In this document: one piece after another, positions 51,940 through 60,046 of the stretch
How the letters are laid out: each line of letters opens with the position of its first letter
Numbering within the stretch: the first letter of the stretch is position 1
Source of the DNA: a virus
Length of the DNA: 64,000 bases
Direction: 5' to 3' (one strand)
Virus record (IMG/VR): IMGVR_UViG_3300032050_000004
Coordinates: 124,001-188,000 of that record
The notes under the pieces: generated by a model
Seen by the model: only the letters and a program-made list of their open reading frames with translations
Told to the model about the DNA's origin: nothing
The model's database searches: none
Translations under genes and position numbers: made by a program

Positions 51940-52265
51940 TACAAATTGATTTTTATTGAAATTATTTTGTTTTCAGTTTTAAGTAGATCTAGATTACTAA
52001 CGTTAATATTTATATCGGTATTTTTTATTTTAGTCAATTTATTTTCAAATTCCTCTTCTTCTGTTTTTAATCTTGTTATTAATTTAATTAATATTTGTTT
52101 TTCATCATCGGTTAATTCCTGTTTTTTGTTCTTATCTCTATAAAAGGCTTTTTTTTGTTGATTAGATGAAATTAATTTTTGTATTACACAAAATTCTTTC
52201 CAAGTTAAAGAAGCATTTTCCCAAGAATATATAGCGTCTTCCCAGCTGTAACATATTGAAGCCAT
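51939..52265 (-). CDS. Small Trp-rich N-terminal repeat protein
   Basis: A 108-residue protein beginning with a triplicated Trp motif: YSWEDAI, YSWENAS and LTWKEFC. Such YxWDxA units occur at the N-termini of small virion-associated proteins in several phages. A charged coiled-coil-like helix follows (TDDEKQILIKLITRLKTEEE) and a beta-like end. Upstream is a TATTTATT box at 52281-52288, divergent from that of the 141-residue gene. Function unknown; virion association is inferred. Confidence 0.68.
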   Translation of the reverse strand: MASICYSWEDAIYSWENASLTWKEFCVIQKLISSNQQKKAFYRDKNKKQELTDDEKQILIKLITRLKTEEEEFENKLTKIKNTDININVSNLDLLKTENKIISIKINL

Positions 52266-52280
52266 ACAAATATTTCTTAT

Positions 52281-52288
52281 AATAAATA
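52281..52288 (-). promoter_or_regulatory. Candidate late promoter box, divergent pair (left)
   Basis: CTATTTATT context on the minus strand, 15 bases upstream of the Trp-motif gene; it faces away from the box at 52313. Confidence 0.5.
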
Positions 52289-52312
52289 GTAATAAAATTC
52301 ATTTTTTTTTAC

Positions 52313-52320
52313 TATTTATT
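52313..52320 (+). promoter_or_regulatory. Candidate late promoter box, divergent pair (right)
   Basis: CTATTTATT context, 23 bases upstream of the 141-residue gene. Confidence 0.5.
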
Positions 52321-52343
52321 ATTAAATTTTAAAAAATAAAAAA

Positions 52344-52769
52344 ATGAAAATATCTAAATCTGATTTGGAACAATTAATTAAAGAAGAAGCCATCAAAATG
52401 TTCCAAATTCAAAAACTTGAAGAAGCACAAAACAAAATTAATAATGAACTTCAATTAATTTCTGAGGGCAAAAAGAAAATGTCAGACGAAGAATTGAACG
52501 AACTTATAGCAGGTTTAAAAAGTGTTTTTGGTGCTGGGGCTAAAAAAGCTGGAGAAGCAATTGCCGGGGCTGGCGAAAAAGCAAAAGAATTAGGTGGTAA
52601 AATAGCATCTAAATATAAAGAAGGTGAGCAGACAGCAAAAATTGCTAAAATGGAAAAGCAAAGAGATGAAATAGTTGTTAAAATAAAACAATTAGCTGAT
52701 CAATATAAACAATTGACTGGTAAAAGATATTCTATGATTGGACAGAAAATTTCTCCAGTTGTAGCTTAA
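52344..52769 (+). CDS. Probable internal head protein with targeting-like leader
   Basis: A 141-residue helical protein. Its N-terminus KISKSDLEQLIKEEAIKMFQ is an amphipathic helix akin to T4 head-targeting leaders. LISEGKK near residue 38 has the (L/I)xE followed by G pattern cut by T4-type gp21. The middle is alanine/glycine-rich (GAGAKKAGEAIAGAGEKAKE) and could insert in or coat a membrane. The C-terminus is a basic coiled coil (AKMEKQRDEIVVKIKQLADQ). Its position just before the prohead protease matches T4 gp67/gp68 core proteins. A terminator follows. Confidence 0.65.
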   Translation: MKISKSDLEQLIKEEAIKMFQIQKLEEAQNKINNELQLISEGKKKMSDEELNELIAGLKSVFGAGAKKAGEAIAGAGEKAKELGGKIASKYKEGEQTAKIAKMEKQRDEIVVKIKQLADQYKQLTGKRYSMIGQKISPVVA

Positions 52770-52789
52770 TTTATATTAATCATATTTAG

Positions 52790-52823
52790 AAAGGAGATTA
52801 TTCAAACTAATCTCCTTTTTTTT
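52790..52823 (+). terminator. Rho-independent terminator
   Basis: AAAGGAGATTA and TAATCTCCTTT form a perfect stem around a 7-base loop, followed by a T tract. Confidence 0.85.
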
Positions 52824-52898
52824 ATTTTATATTTTTTTTGTTTTTAATTAAAAATTTTTTTAATTTTAAAAAATTACAATTAAATATATGTCTAACCT

Positions 52899-53459
52899 AT
52901 GCAAAATATTGATTATGAAGAGATAATTCAGAAACAAACACGACCCGGAAAAAAAATTAAAATAAATAATAAATTAATTGATAATAAAAATATTTCCGTT
53001 GATATTGGTACAGTAGATAATAAAAATTGCCCTAAAACTGTTTATTTAAACATTAGTTTTTGGGTAGATATAAAAAATAGAGAAAATAAGGATTTCGATG
53101 AAGATTTCGATAGAAATATTTCAAAAGAATTTTCAAAACATTTGAAAAGAATTTACAAAAGTGATCTATATGATTTTCTTACAGATAATAGATTTTTCCC
53201 TTTTTATTATGAAAATATTTACTCTTTTGATTTTCCAGAAAATTTAAATTATAATAATAAAAAGAGCTTTGTTAGTATAGAAATTCATTTACACACAATT
53301 AATAATAATATCTATTCTAAAAACTTAAGTGATTATTATACTTTGAAGAATGATATAAAAAATGACTTTTTCTACGAATTAATAACTATAGCTAACATAG
53401 TTGGTAATAGTGACTTATTAAGAGAAAAAGAAAATTTCTATATTTCTAAAAAGAAATAA
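52899..53459 (+). CDS. Hypothetical protein before the prohead protease
   Basis: An unrecognised 186-residue soluble protein, asparagine and lysine rich. A short N-terminal helix (NIDYEEIIQKQTRPGKKIKI) precedes a beta-rich body (KTVYLNISFWVDIKNRENKD, FVSIEIHLHTINNNIYSKNL) with aromatic clusters such as FFPFYYENIYSF. No signal peptide. It lies between the leader-bearing core protein and gp21, where T4-like phages carry small core or vertex genes, but nothing specific supports a role. Confidence 0.68.
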   Translation: MQNIDYEEIIQKQTRPGKKIKINNKLIDNKNISVDIGTVDNKNCPKTVYLNISFWVDIKNRENKDFDEDFDRNISKEFSKHLKRIYKSDLYDFLTDNRFFPFYYENIYSFDFPENLNYNNKKSFVSIEIHLHTINNNIYSKNLSDYYTLKNDIKNDFFYELITIANIVGNSDLLREKENFYISKKK

Positions 53460-53482
53460 AATAATTATTGTTTTTTTTGATC

Positions 53483-53490
53483 TATTTATT
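53483..53490 (+). promoter_or_regulatory. Candidate late promoter box before the prohead protease
   Basis: CTATTTATT context, 19 bases upstream of ATG 53510; its position excludes an upstream TTG at 53468 as the start. Confidence 0.5.
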
Positions 53491-53509
53491 GGTAATTAAC
53501 AAATTATCA

Positions 53510-54163
53510 ATGAATAATCTCGATAATAAATATATTATTTCTGAATTTTTGGCAATCGATCCAGATGTACAGAAAATAAATGAGGCTATTGCTAAAAATG
53601 AGCCTATAATCGTTCCATGTATTTTACAAAAAGCCAACACTCTGAACAGAAATGGTAGAGTTTATCCATTCGATATTTTAAAAAGAGAGGTAGATAAATA
53701 TCAGCAATTAGTAAAAGAGAGAAGTGCAATGGGTGAGTTGGATCACCCGGATTCTGCTGTTATTTCCCTAGCAAATGTATCTCACATTGTAACAGAAATG
53801 TCATGGAAAGGTGAGGTTTTATATGGAAAAATTCAGATCGCAGATACACCTGCAGGCGACACTGTGAAAGGTCTTTTAAAAAGTGGTATCAAATTAGGTA
53901 TTTCATCTCGTGGTGTAGGTTCTGTAAAGAAAAACAGAGAAGATCAAGATGTTGTTCAGGAAGATTTTGAATTAATTGGTTTTGATATTGTTTCATCACC
54001 TTCAACACCCGGAGCTTATTTATTTAAGGAATCTAAGCAGTGGGGTATGAAAAAATTAATTGATTCTGATACTAAATTAATTAAGACAGATGAGGTTAAA
54101 AATAAAATTAAAAACCTAAAAAATAGTTTGAGTAATTTATCTAAAGATAGTTTCTGGAACTAA
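53510..54163 (+). CDS. gp21: Prohead core protease (T4 gp21-like)
   Basis: A 217-residue serine protease that digests the scaffold and trims head proteins during capsid maturation. T4 gp21 family marks are ANTLNRNGRVYP near residue 47, the catalytic His in MGELDHPDSA near 77, the Ser in LGISSRGVGS near 132 and FELIGFDIVSSPSTPGA near 155. The ATG at 53510 is preferred over a TTG 42 bases upstream because a promoter-like box lies between them and similar proteins begin near here. It is followed by scaffold and major capsid genes in the T4 order. Confidence 0.9.
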   Translation: MNNLDNKYIISEFLAIDPDVQKINEAIAKNEPIIVPCILQKANTLNRNGRVYPFDILKREVDKYQQLVKERSAMGELDHPDSAVISLANVSHIVTEMSWKGEVLYGKIQIADTPAGDTVKGLLKSGIKLGISSRGVGSVKKNREDQDVVQEDFELIGFDIVSSPSTPGAYLFKESKQWGMKKLIDSDTKLIKTDEVKNKIKNLKNSLSNLSKDSFWN

Positions 54164-54220
54164 TAATTAAAAAAATAAATTGAAAAAAATAAAAAAAATA
54201 TAATTTATAAATTTTTTTTC

Positions 54221-54228
54221 TATTTATA
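54221..54228 (+). promoter_or_regulatory. Candidate late promoter box before the scaffold gene
   Basis: TATTTATA with preceding C, 29 bases upstream of the scaffold ATG. Confidence 0.4.
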
Positions 54229-54257
54229 ACAAAATATCTATTATTTAAATAAATAAT

Positions 54258-55769
54258 ATGTTAAATAAAAACATCATAAAAGATGCATTAGCTGATGCTA
54301 AAGAAATAGAGAAGTTTGCTATTGAGCAAGCTAAAAAGTCTTTAGAAGAAGCATTGATGCCTCAAATAGAAAAGGCTATTCAAGAAAGCCTACAAGAAAA
54401 TAAATCAGAACAATTTATTTCTGAAGAATCGGAAGTTAATAATATTAATGAAAATATTATAACATCTGAAAATTTAATTTCTGAAAATACAAATTCAAAA
54501 AATATACAAGAAATGTACAACGAAAAAGAAGAAACAAACGAAGAATTATATGAGGTTGAAGGTCTTTTTGAAGATGAAACTGCCCAAGAACCTGCTGAGG
54601 CTTCGTTAGAGTCTAAACTCGATGCTATGGCTGCAAAGCTTGATACATTAATAGCAGCTGCTCAAGGTAGCGAAGAAACTTCTGCCGAAGGTGAAGTTGA
54701 AGTTGTAGACGATGAAGCTGCTGCTCCCGCAGAAGCTCCTGCTGCTGCTCCAGCTGAAGCACCAGCTCCTGCAGAAGCTCCGGCTCCTGCTGCACCAGCA
54801 CCAGCACCTGCTGAACAACCTACCGTTACAGAAGATACTATGTTCGAAATCGAAATGGAAGAAGATATGGAAGAAGGTCTTTTTGAAATGGAAGAAGATA
54901 TGGAAGAGGGTGATAAAGTTTATGAAATAAATGTTGAGGAAGATATGGAAGAAGAAGGTTGGAATAAAGTTGAAGAAGATATGGAAGAAGGTATGTATGA
55001 AATCAATTTAGAAGAAGATATGGAAGAAGAAGGTATGTATGAAATTGAAATGGAAGAAGATATGGAAGAAGGAGAAGAAGGTGTTGATCCGAAAACAGGA
55101 TTACCACTTCCTCCAAAAGAATTTGGTGGAATTAAAGGTGGAATGTTTGGAGAAGACATGGAAGAAGGAATGTTTGAAATTGAAATGGAAGAAGACATGG
55201 AAGAAAATACCATGCAAAATTTAGTAAATACACATAGAGCAAAAGAAAGAGGTAAAAGACAACCGGGATATGTTTCTCCTGCATCTGTAGCTTCAATCAA
55301 TGAATCTAAGAAAATAAAAGCTCAATATGAGTCTAAAGTAGACGAGCTTATAAAGGAAAACGCTAGTTTGAAAAACGTGATCAAAAATTACAAGTCGAAT
55401 TTGAAAGAATTTGAAAATTCATTTGTAGAATTAAAATCACAACTTAATGAAATGCAGATTTTCAATGGAAAATTAGCTTATGCAAATAAGCTTTTGACCA
55501 AAGGAGGATTGACAAATGACGAGAAAATTAGAATAGCTGAGGAATTTGATAAGTGTGCAACTGTTGAAGATGCAAAAAAACTTTACAACAAAATCATCAG
55601 TGAAAACACCTTCTCTTCAAAAAACAATTCTACGGATAAATTGAAATCTGTAAAGCCAAGCACGGCTGTTCAAAATCTTTCTGAAAATAAAACTGAAAAG
55701 TTATTTGAAAGTGAAGAGAGAAGAAGAATGAGAATGCTCGCTGGTATCGTAAAACCAATAAATGAATAA
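54258..55769 (+). CDS. gp22: Prohead core scaffold protein (T4 gp22-like)
   Basis: A 503-residue acidic, largely helical scaffold. Residues 1-65 form an amphipathic helix (ALADAKEIEKFAIEQAKKSL). An alanine/proline-rich hinge (about 150-190) is followed by a repeated acidic unit EMEEDMEEG or NVEEDMEEEG between about 195 and 320. A coiled coil at about 350-420 (SKVDELIKENASLKNVIKNY) leads to the C-terminal RRRMRMLAGIVKPINE. Several (L/I)xE sites would let gp21 shred it, as happens in T4. The acidic repeats make it longer than T4 gp22 (about 270). It lies between protease and capsid genes. Confidence 0.82.
   Translation: MLNKNIIKDALADAKEIEKFAIEQAKKSLEEALMPQIEKAIQESLQENKSEQFISEESEVNNINENIITSENLISENTNSKNIQEMYNEKEETNEELYEVEGLFEDETAQEPAEASLESKLDAMAAKLDTLIAAAQGSEETSAEGEVEVVDDEAAAPAEAPAAAPAEAPAPAEAPAPAAPAPAPAEQPTVTEDTMFEIEMEEDMEEGLFEMEEDMEEGDKVYEINVEEDMEEEGWNKVEEDMEEGMYEINLEEDMEEEGMYEIEMEEDMEEGEEGVDPKTGLPLPPKEFGGIKGGMFGEDMEEGMFEIEMEEDMEENTMQNLVNTHRAKERGKRQPGYVSPASVASINESKKIKAQYESKVDELIKENASLKNVIKNYKSNLKEFENSFVELKSQLNEMQIFNGKLAYANKLLTKGGLTNDEKIRIAEEFDKCATVEDAKKLYNKIISENTFSSKNNSTDKLKSVKPSTAVQNLSENKTEKLFESEERRRMRMLAGIVKPINE
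54841..55205 (+). repeat. Acidic EEDMEEG coding repeats
   Basis: About nine copies of a GAAGAAGATATGGAAGAA-type unit encoding EEDMEE, spaced irregularly within the scaffold gene. Confidence 0.8.
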
Positions 55770-55785
55770 AAAAAAATAACGAAAA

Positions 55786-57405
55786 ATGTCTGAATTATTA
55801 AACAGCGGACAAGTTGGTATGACCGTATTACGCAACTTGTCTGAACAAAGAAAACAAATCGTTAAGAACTGGGAAAACTCAGGTCTTCTCGAAGGTATTG
55901 CCGGTCAAAAAAAAGCTAACATCGCTCAATTGTTAGAGAACCAAGCATCTCACATGCTTAATGAGGTAACTCTAGATAGTTCTGCAGGTCGTTTCGACAC
56001 TGTTGCATTTCCGATGGTAAGACGTATCTTCTCAAGATTACTTGCTTCTGAAATCGTATCAGTTCAACCTCTTGCTTTACCTTCTGGTTTGTTATTCTAT
56101 ATGGACGCTCAAGTATCTTCTGATAAAGTAGCTCCTTATTCTATAGCAAATTCTGGTGGTGGTTCTGGTCCTACATTCCCTAACAAATCTGCTTACGAGC
56201 GTTTCTATGACAATCGTGGATATGATGCATCTTGGGGTGCTGCAACTCAGCGTGTAGGTTCTGCAATCAGCATCGGTTCTGGTTCTACTACAACTGGTTT
56301 GATTGCTACGGCTGTAACATTAAGCTCTAATTTTGATGTAACTCTTAATCAGTCTTACACTTCTTTAGTACTTTCTGCTAATACAGCTATTGCTTACAAC
56401 GGTGTGGCTTTATTTGCTGCAGGTCAAACAGGTGTTACATTCTACTCTAATTTACAGACTTATGGTGCTGAATTAGTACAGAGTAACACTCCGGGTAACG
56501 TGAACAACATCTATAACATTGTTATCGATTTACGTCCTGCTCCAACTTCTACTGCTGCTTATTCATGGGTACAATCTGGATTAACTGCAGGTGTTGGTGG
56601 TGTAGGTGCTGGTATCATCCTTACTCCGATGTTCTACACTTACAACACGATTGAGGCTAGTCCAAACATGTCTGAATTAACTCTTCGTTTCTCTTCTGTA
56701 ACTGTAAACTCAATTACAAGAAAAATGAGAGCACATTGGACACCTGAATTAGCTCAAGATTTAGAAGCATACCACTCAATTGATGCTGAGGCTGAATTGA
56801 CAGCTTTATTGTCAGAAGAAGTTGCTGCTGAAATCGATCGTGAAATCATCCGTGATCTTGTTATCGGTGCTATGTTCGAAGCTCGTTGGGATTACCAAGG
56901 CTTACGTGACAACGTAAACTTCTTCGGTACTCAGAAAGACTGGAACCAAACTCTTATCACTCGTATCAACGAAATTTCTGCCCAGATCCACAAAGCTACC
57001 CTTCGTGGTGGTGCTAACTGGGTTATCTGTTCTGCAGAAGCTGGTGCGATCTTCGATGATCTTGAGTACTTCCATGTAGATTCTTCTGCATCACCTGAGA
57101 CTGAAAAGTATAACTTAGGTATGGAAAAAATCGGTAACTTAGGTAACCGTTATGTAGTGTACAAAGATCCTTACATGCCTGCTAACATCGTGTTGGTTGG
57201 ACACAAAGGTAATACCTTCCTTGAGGCTGGTTACGTGTACGCTCCTTACATTCCTCTTCAATTAACTCAGACGATCTACGATCCGAATGACTTTACACCT
57301 CGTAAAGGTATCATGACTCGTTATGCGAAGAAGATGATCAACAACCGTTTCTATGGTGTGATCTACCTTGACAATCTTAACACTTATACTCAGGTATATA
57401 GCTAA
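55786..57405 (+). CDS. gp23: Major capsid protein (T4 gp23-like)
   Basis: A 539-residue HK97-fold capsid protein of the T4 gp23 type. The N-terminal 60 residues form a scaffold-binding propeptide ending at HMLNE, a plausible gp21 site (after E60; T4 cuts after E65). The mature protein continues TLDSSAGRFDTVAFPMVRRI. Other family-like segments are HWTPELAQDLEAYHSIDAEA, ELTALLSEEVAAEIDREIIR and the C-terminal DPNDFTPRKGIMTRYAKKM. Codon use differs from the rest of the window: Arg is often CGT and codons often end in C, as expected for the most highly expressed gene. A terminator follows. Confidence 0.92.
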   Translation: MSELLNSGQVGMTVLRNLSEQRKQIVKNWENSGLLEGIAGQKKANIAQLLENQASHMLNEVTLDSSAGRFDTVAFPMVRRIFSRLLASEIVSVQPLALPSGLLFYMDAQVSSDKVAPYSIANSGGGSGPTFPNKSAYERFYDNRGYDASWGAATQRVGSAISIGSGSTTTGLIATAVTLSSNFDVTLNQSYTSLVLSANTAIAYNGVALFAAGQTGVTFYSNLQTYGAELVQSNTPGNVNNIYNIVIDLRPAPTSTAAYSWVQSGLTAGVGGVGAGIILTPMFYTYNTIEASPNMSELTLRFSSVTVNSITRKMRAHWTPELAQDLEAYHSIDAEAELTALLSEEVAAEIDREIIRDLVIGAMFEARWDYQGLRDNVNFFGTQKDWNQTLITRINEISAQIHKATLRGGANWVICSAEAGAIFDDLEYFHVDSSASPETEKYNLGMEKIGNLGNRYVVYKDPYMPANIVLVGHKGNTFLEAGYVYAPYIPLQLTQTIYDPNDFTPRKGIMTRYAKKMINNRFYGVIYLDNLNTYTQVYS

Positions 57406-57426
57406 TCTTAAGATTGGTAATAATAG

Positions 57427-57455
57427 AAAAGGGCGAGATTATTCTCGCCTTTTTC
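57427..57455 (+). terminator. Rho-independent terminator after the capsid gene
   Basis: GGGCGAG and CTCGCCT form a GC-rich stem around ATTATT and run into a T tract. Confidence 0.85.
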
Positions 57456-57466
57456 TTTTTATTTAA

Positions 57467-57474
57467 TATTTATA
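57467..57474 (+). promoter_or_regulatory. Possible late promoter box abutting a start codon
   Basis: TATTTATA only 1 base before ATG 57476. If functional, the transcript would begin at or after the start codon, so either the box is fortuitous or the mRNA is leaderless from a later start. Confidence 0.2.
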
Positions 57475-57475
57475 T

Positions 57476-58228
57476 ATGATGGCTTCGAATAATTTAAATA
57501 AAACAATAAAGTATTTAAAAAATAAGAAAAAAATACTTTTTTTAACCACATCGAATAGATGGGTGGACAGTCAAGAAATACCTAAATCAAGTCAATTAGC
57601 AAATCATATTGCTGAAAAAGTAGGTATGGATAAAGTAACTATTATCGATATCACAAAATTAAAGATTTATCCTTGTGAGGGAAATGTATCTAGTGTTACA
57701 GGGAATGGTTGTGGAGCAAAAGATTCAGCTTTGAAAGATGAAAAAAAGAATCCTAGTGGCAATCATAGATGTTGGGCAAGTATTAATAATCCTGATGATG
57801 AATTATGGAAAGTTTCTAAAAATCTTTTTGAGTCAGATGTAGTTGTTTTTTTCTCTTCCTCAAGGTGGGGTCAAACAAATGCTTATTATCAAAAATTAAT
57901 TGAAAGACTTACTTGGATAGAAAATATTCACGCTGCTTTTGAAGAAAAGAATTTAGTTGAAAATATTGAAGCTGGTTTTATAACTGTAGGTCATAATTGG
58001 AGAGCAAAAGAGATTATAGAAGTTCAAAAAGATGTTTTAAAATTTTTTGGCTTTAAAACACCAAATGAACTTTTTTGGGGTTATCAATATACAATGGATG
58101 CTAATGATGAAACAGCCGAGTCTTACAGAAAAACTATTCCAGCTTTCGAAAAATTATATGGTTTTATTCTTAATAAAACTGCCATACACGAAATAAAATT
58201 ATCTATAAAGAAATTACTAAAATTTTAA
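57476..58228 (+). CDS. Flavodoxin-fold NAD(P)H-dependent oxidoreductase
   Basis: A 250-residue protein of the FMN reductase / flavodoxin-like superfamily. The first beta strand and phosphate loop are KKKILFLTTSNRWVDSQEIP with SSQLANHIAEKV. Three cysteines follow (YPCEGN, GNGCGAKDS, HRCWAS), recalling iron-sulfur flavoproteins although the spacing is not canonical. The SDVVVFFSSSRWGQTNAYYQ segment is the second FMN-contact region, and NIEAGFITVGHNWRAKEIIE the third. The gene lies between the capsid gene and a leader-like protein, which is unusual. The substrate is unknown; redox control or detoxification in the infected cell is inference. Confidence 0.75.
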   Translation: MMASNNLNKTIKYLKNKKKILFLTTSNRWVDSQEIPKSSQLANHIAEKVGMDKVTIIDITKLKIYPCEGNVSSVTGNGCGAKDSALKDEKKNPSGNHRCWASINNPDDELWKVSKNLFESDVVVFFSSSRWGQTNAYYQKLIERLTWIENIHAAFEEKNLVENIEAGFITVGHNWRAKEIIEVQKDVLKFFGFKTPNELFWGYQYTMDANDETAESYRKTIPAFEKLYGFILNKTAIHEIKLSIKKLLKF

Positions 58229-58233
58229 TTGCA

Positions 58234-59235
58234 ATGGACAGAATTAATTTAAAGGAATTAGATTTTTTAATTAAAAATCATTTAGACCAACTAAATGAAG
58301 CTTTAATTGCTGGTGAAAATATTGATTCTGGGGATTTTATCGTAAAAAACTCAGAAAAAGATAAATTAACTGGTGAATTATCTAATGATCTTAAATACCT
58401 TTTTAAAATAACAGAATTTACAAAGTCTGGAAAAGCTTTAGTTATTAAACCGGATCAATTACAGAAATGGAGAAATTCAACTAATGTGGATAGATCTTTA
58501 ATGTCTAAAGAAGTAAATCTTAATGATTATGATGTTGTAAATGTAGAAGATGAATATTTAAATTTTCCAGAATCATTACTAGATGAAGGAAAGGTAAAAT
58601 CTTCCAAAACTAAATCAGGAAGAAAAGTACCCGGAAAATATCTTACAAAAGATAAAGCTGCAATGAAAGGTGAAATTGAAAGAGTTTCTAAATTAAAATC
58701 TGATGACCCTTCTGCATATGGAAAATGGGAAGCAGATTATAAAGCAAGAAATACAAAATCAGGCAAACCTCATAAAACAAAAAAAAGTGCTGCTACTATA
58801 GCTTATGAGAAAAAGTTTGGTAAAAAAAATGAAAACATAGATATGAAAAACGAATTAATAACTGAAGATATTGACAAAGCTTTGGCAAATAAAGCAAAAG
58901 CATCAGGAATCTCTAAGTCTATTTTAAAAAGAGTATATTCGAAAGGAGCAGCTGCTTGGAAAAGTGGACATCGTCCCGGTGTTTCTCAACAACAATGGGC
59001 TATGGGTCGCGTAAATTCATTTATCACTGGAAGTGGTGGTGCAAGAAAAGCTGATGCAGACCTTTGGGCAAAAGCCAAAAAATCCAAGAAAAGAAAAAAT
59101 GAGAATCTTGAAGAGGAATTGTTAAGAAGAAAAATACGAGAAATTATAAGCGAAGAATATTTCACCAAAGAAGAATTGGATGAATTATATCCTATGTTAG
59201 TAGGTGAGGACGAAATTAATAATGAAGAGGAATAA
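58234..59235 (+). CDS. Two-domain phage protein of unknown function
   Basis: A 333-residue basic protein with an acidic N-terminal part. The start INLKELDFLIKNHLDQLNEA is amphipathic. Residues about 125-200 (SKTKSGRKVPGKYLTKDKAA ... SAATIAYEKKFGKK) and 215-285 (SGISKSILKRVYSKGAAAWK, SGHRPGVSQQQWAMGRVNSF) are two small conserved domains of unknown function found together in phage and giant-virus proteins (possibly the DUF5872 and DUF5824 families; I cannot confirm the numbers). LITED between them could be a gp21-type site. The end EEELLRRKIREIISEEYF again resembles the leader motif. It starts 5 bases after the flavodoxin-like gene. Confidence 0.72.
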   Translation: MDRINLKELDFLIKNHLDQLNEALIAGENIDSGDFIVKNSEKDKLTGELSNDLKYLFKITEFTKSGKALVIKPDQLQKWRNSTNVDRSLMSKEVNLNDYDVVNVEDEYLNFPESLLDEGKVKSSKTKSGRKVPGKYLTKDKAAMKGEIERVSKLKSDDPSAYGKWEADYKARNTKSGKPHKTKKSAATIAYEKKFGKKNENIDMKNELITEDIDKALANKAKASGISKSILKRVYSKGAAAWKSGHRPGVSQQQWAMGRVNSFITGSGGARKADADLWAKAKKSKKRKNENLEEELLRRKIREIISEEYFTKEELDELYPMLVGEDEINNEEE

Positions 59236-59271
59236 TAAAATATTCTTTATTATTATTACGATATTCTCTTA

Positions 59272-59634
59272 TTAAATTGGTACTCCAATTTTTCTAAATG
59301 ACTCTACAAAATCTTCTGAAAGTTCTATCTCAATATCGTTTATGACCTGATTTAACCAAAATTCAATACTTTCTTTAATTGTATTTTTTATCTCAGAAAG
59401 TATTATGTTATCAGTTTTTGATAAATTATTCCAAGGTATTGAACCATATGGTGTTATTACATAAACGTCAGAATAATCTCCAACTAAAGAGCTAGGATAT
59501 GTTCCACCATGTAATCTACCTTCTCCTGTAGATCCCTCCATTGCATCCCTAGCTATTCGAGCGAATATAGCAGATAATAATTCTATTTTCTTTTTTTCAG
59601 AAATATCTGATTTTTTAAATCTATTTTTTTTCAT
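59272..59634 (-). CDS. Hypothetical protein
   Basis: An unrecognised 120-residue soluble protein. A basic start (KKNRFKKSDISEKKKIELLS) is followed by AIFARIARDAMEGSTGEGRL with a glycine-rich loop, a short beta region (DYSDVYVITPYGSIPWNNLS) and a C-terminal helix pair. Convergent with the preceding plus-strand gene; first of a cluster of small minus-strand genes. No function assigned. Confidence 0.65.
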   Translation of the reverse strand: MKKNRFKKSDISEKKKIELLSAIFARIARDAMEGSTGEGRLHGGTYPSSLVGDYSDVYVITPYGSIPWNNLSKTDNIILSEIKNTIKESIEFWLNQVINDIEIELSEDFVESFRKIGVPI

Positions 59635-59644
59635 AATAAATAAA

Positions 59645-60040
59645 TTATTTAATTGCTAGACACATTGTTAAACCTTCTCTTTTTACTGAAACAAATAAAT
59701 TTTTATTTATTCCATTGACACTAGTCAACACAAGTCCTGTTGCTAGTATTGTCATGACTCCACCAATACCGTATATAGTAGTGTTATTCATATAATACTC
59801 GTGTTTTACAGCTTGTTGACCTATAACAAGACCACCTACCAATAATCCAGTATACATCATCGTTTTAGCGAAACGATTATTCTTTTTTTCTTTATACCTT
59901 CCTGACTTATATTCATCTTCATAAAGCTGAAGTGAATTCAAATCATTTTTACTTAGGTTATAAGTAGACATCAAATCTTGTGCTCTCGTTTCTGACTTTG
60001 TAATAACAATAATCAGTAGAATAAATAATATCTTTTTCAT
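59645..60040 (-). CDS. Secreted/membrane protein, unknown
   Basis: A 131-residue protein with an N-terminal signal peptide ending in an ...TRAQ-type site (KKILFILLIIVITKSETRAQ). A charged stretch follows, then two hydrophobic segments (MMYTGLLVGGLVIGQQAV and IYGIGGVMTILATGLVLTSV). This is the usual layout of small envelope proteins of Bacteroidota. It lies 6 bases downstream of another exported protein gene; the pair are probably co-expressed. Function unknown. Confidence 0.7.
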   Translation of the reverse strand: MKKILFILLIIVITKSETRAQDLMSTYNLSKNDLNSLQLYEDEYKSGRYKEKKNNRFAKTMMYTGLLVGGLVIGQQAVKHEYYMNNTTIYGIGGVMTILATGLVLTSVNGINKNLFVSVKREGLTMCLAIK

Positions 60041-60046
60041 GATATG

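Noticed and set aside
53468-53509. Upstream TTG start for the prohead protease.
   Set aside because: It adds a hydrophobic 14-residue stretch unlike the family and overlaps the promoter-like box; ATG 53510 is better.
54164-54257. A/T-rich inverted repeat between protease and scaffold genes as terminator.
   Set aside because: Only A-T pairs and no clear loop; such pairing is expected by chance in this sequence.
54920-55300. Serine-rich minus-strand frame opposite the scaffold acidic repeats.
   Set aside because: Serine codons arise as the complement of the GAA/GAAGAT repeats; the plus-strand frame fits gp22 in position and composition.
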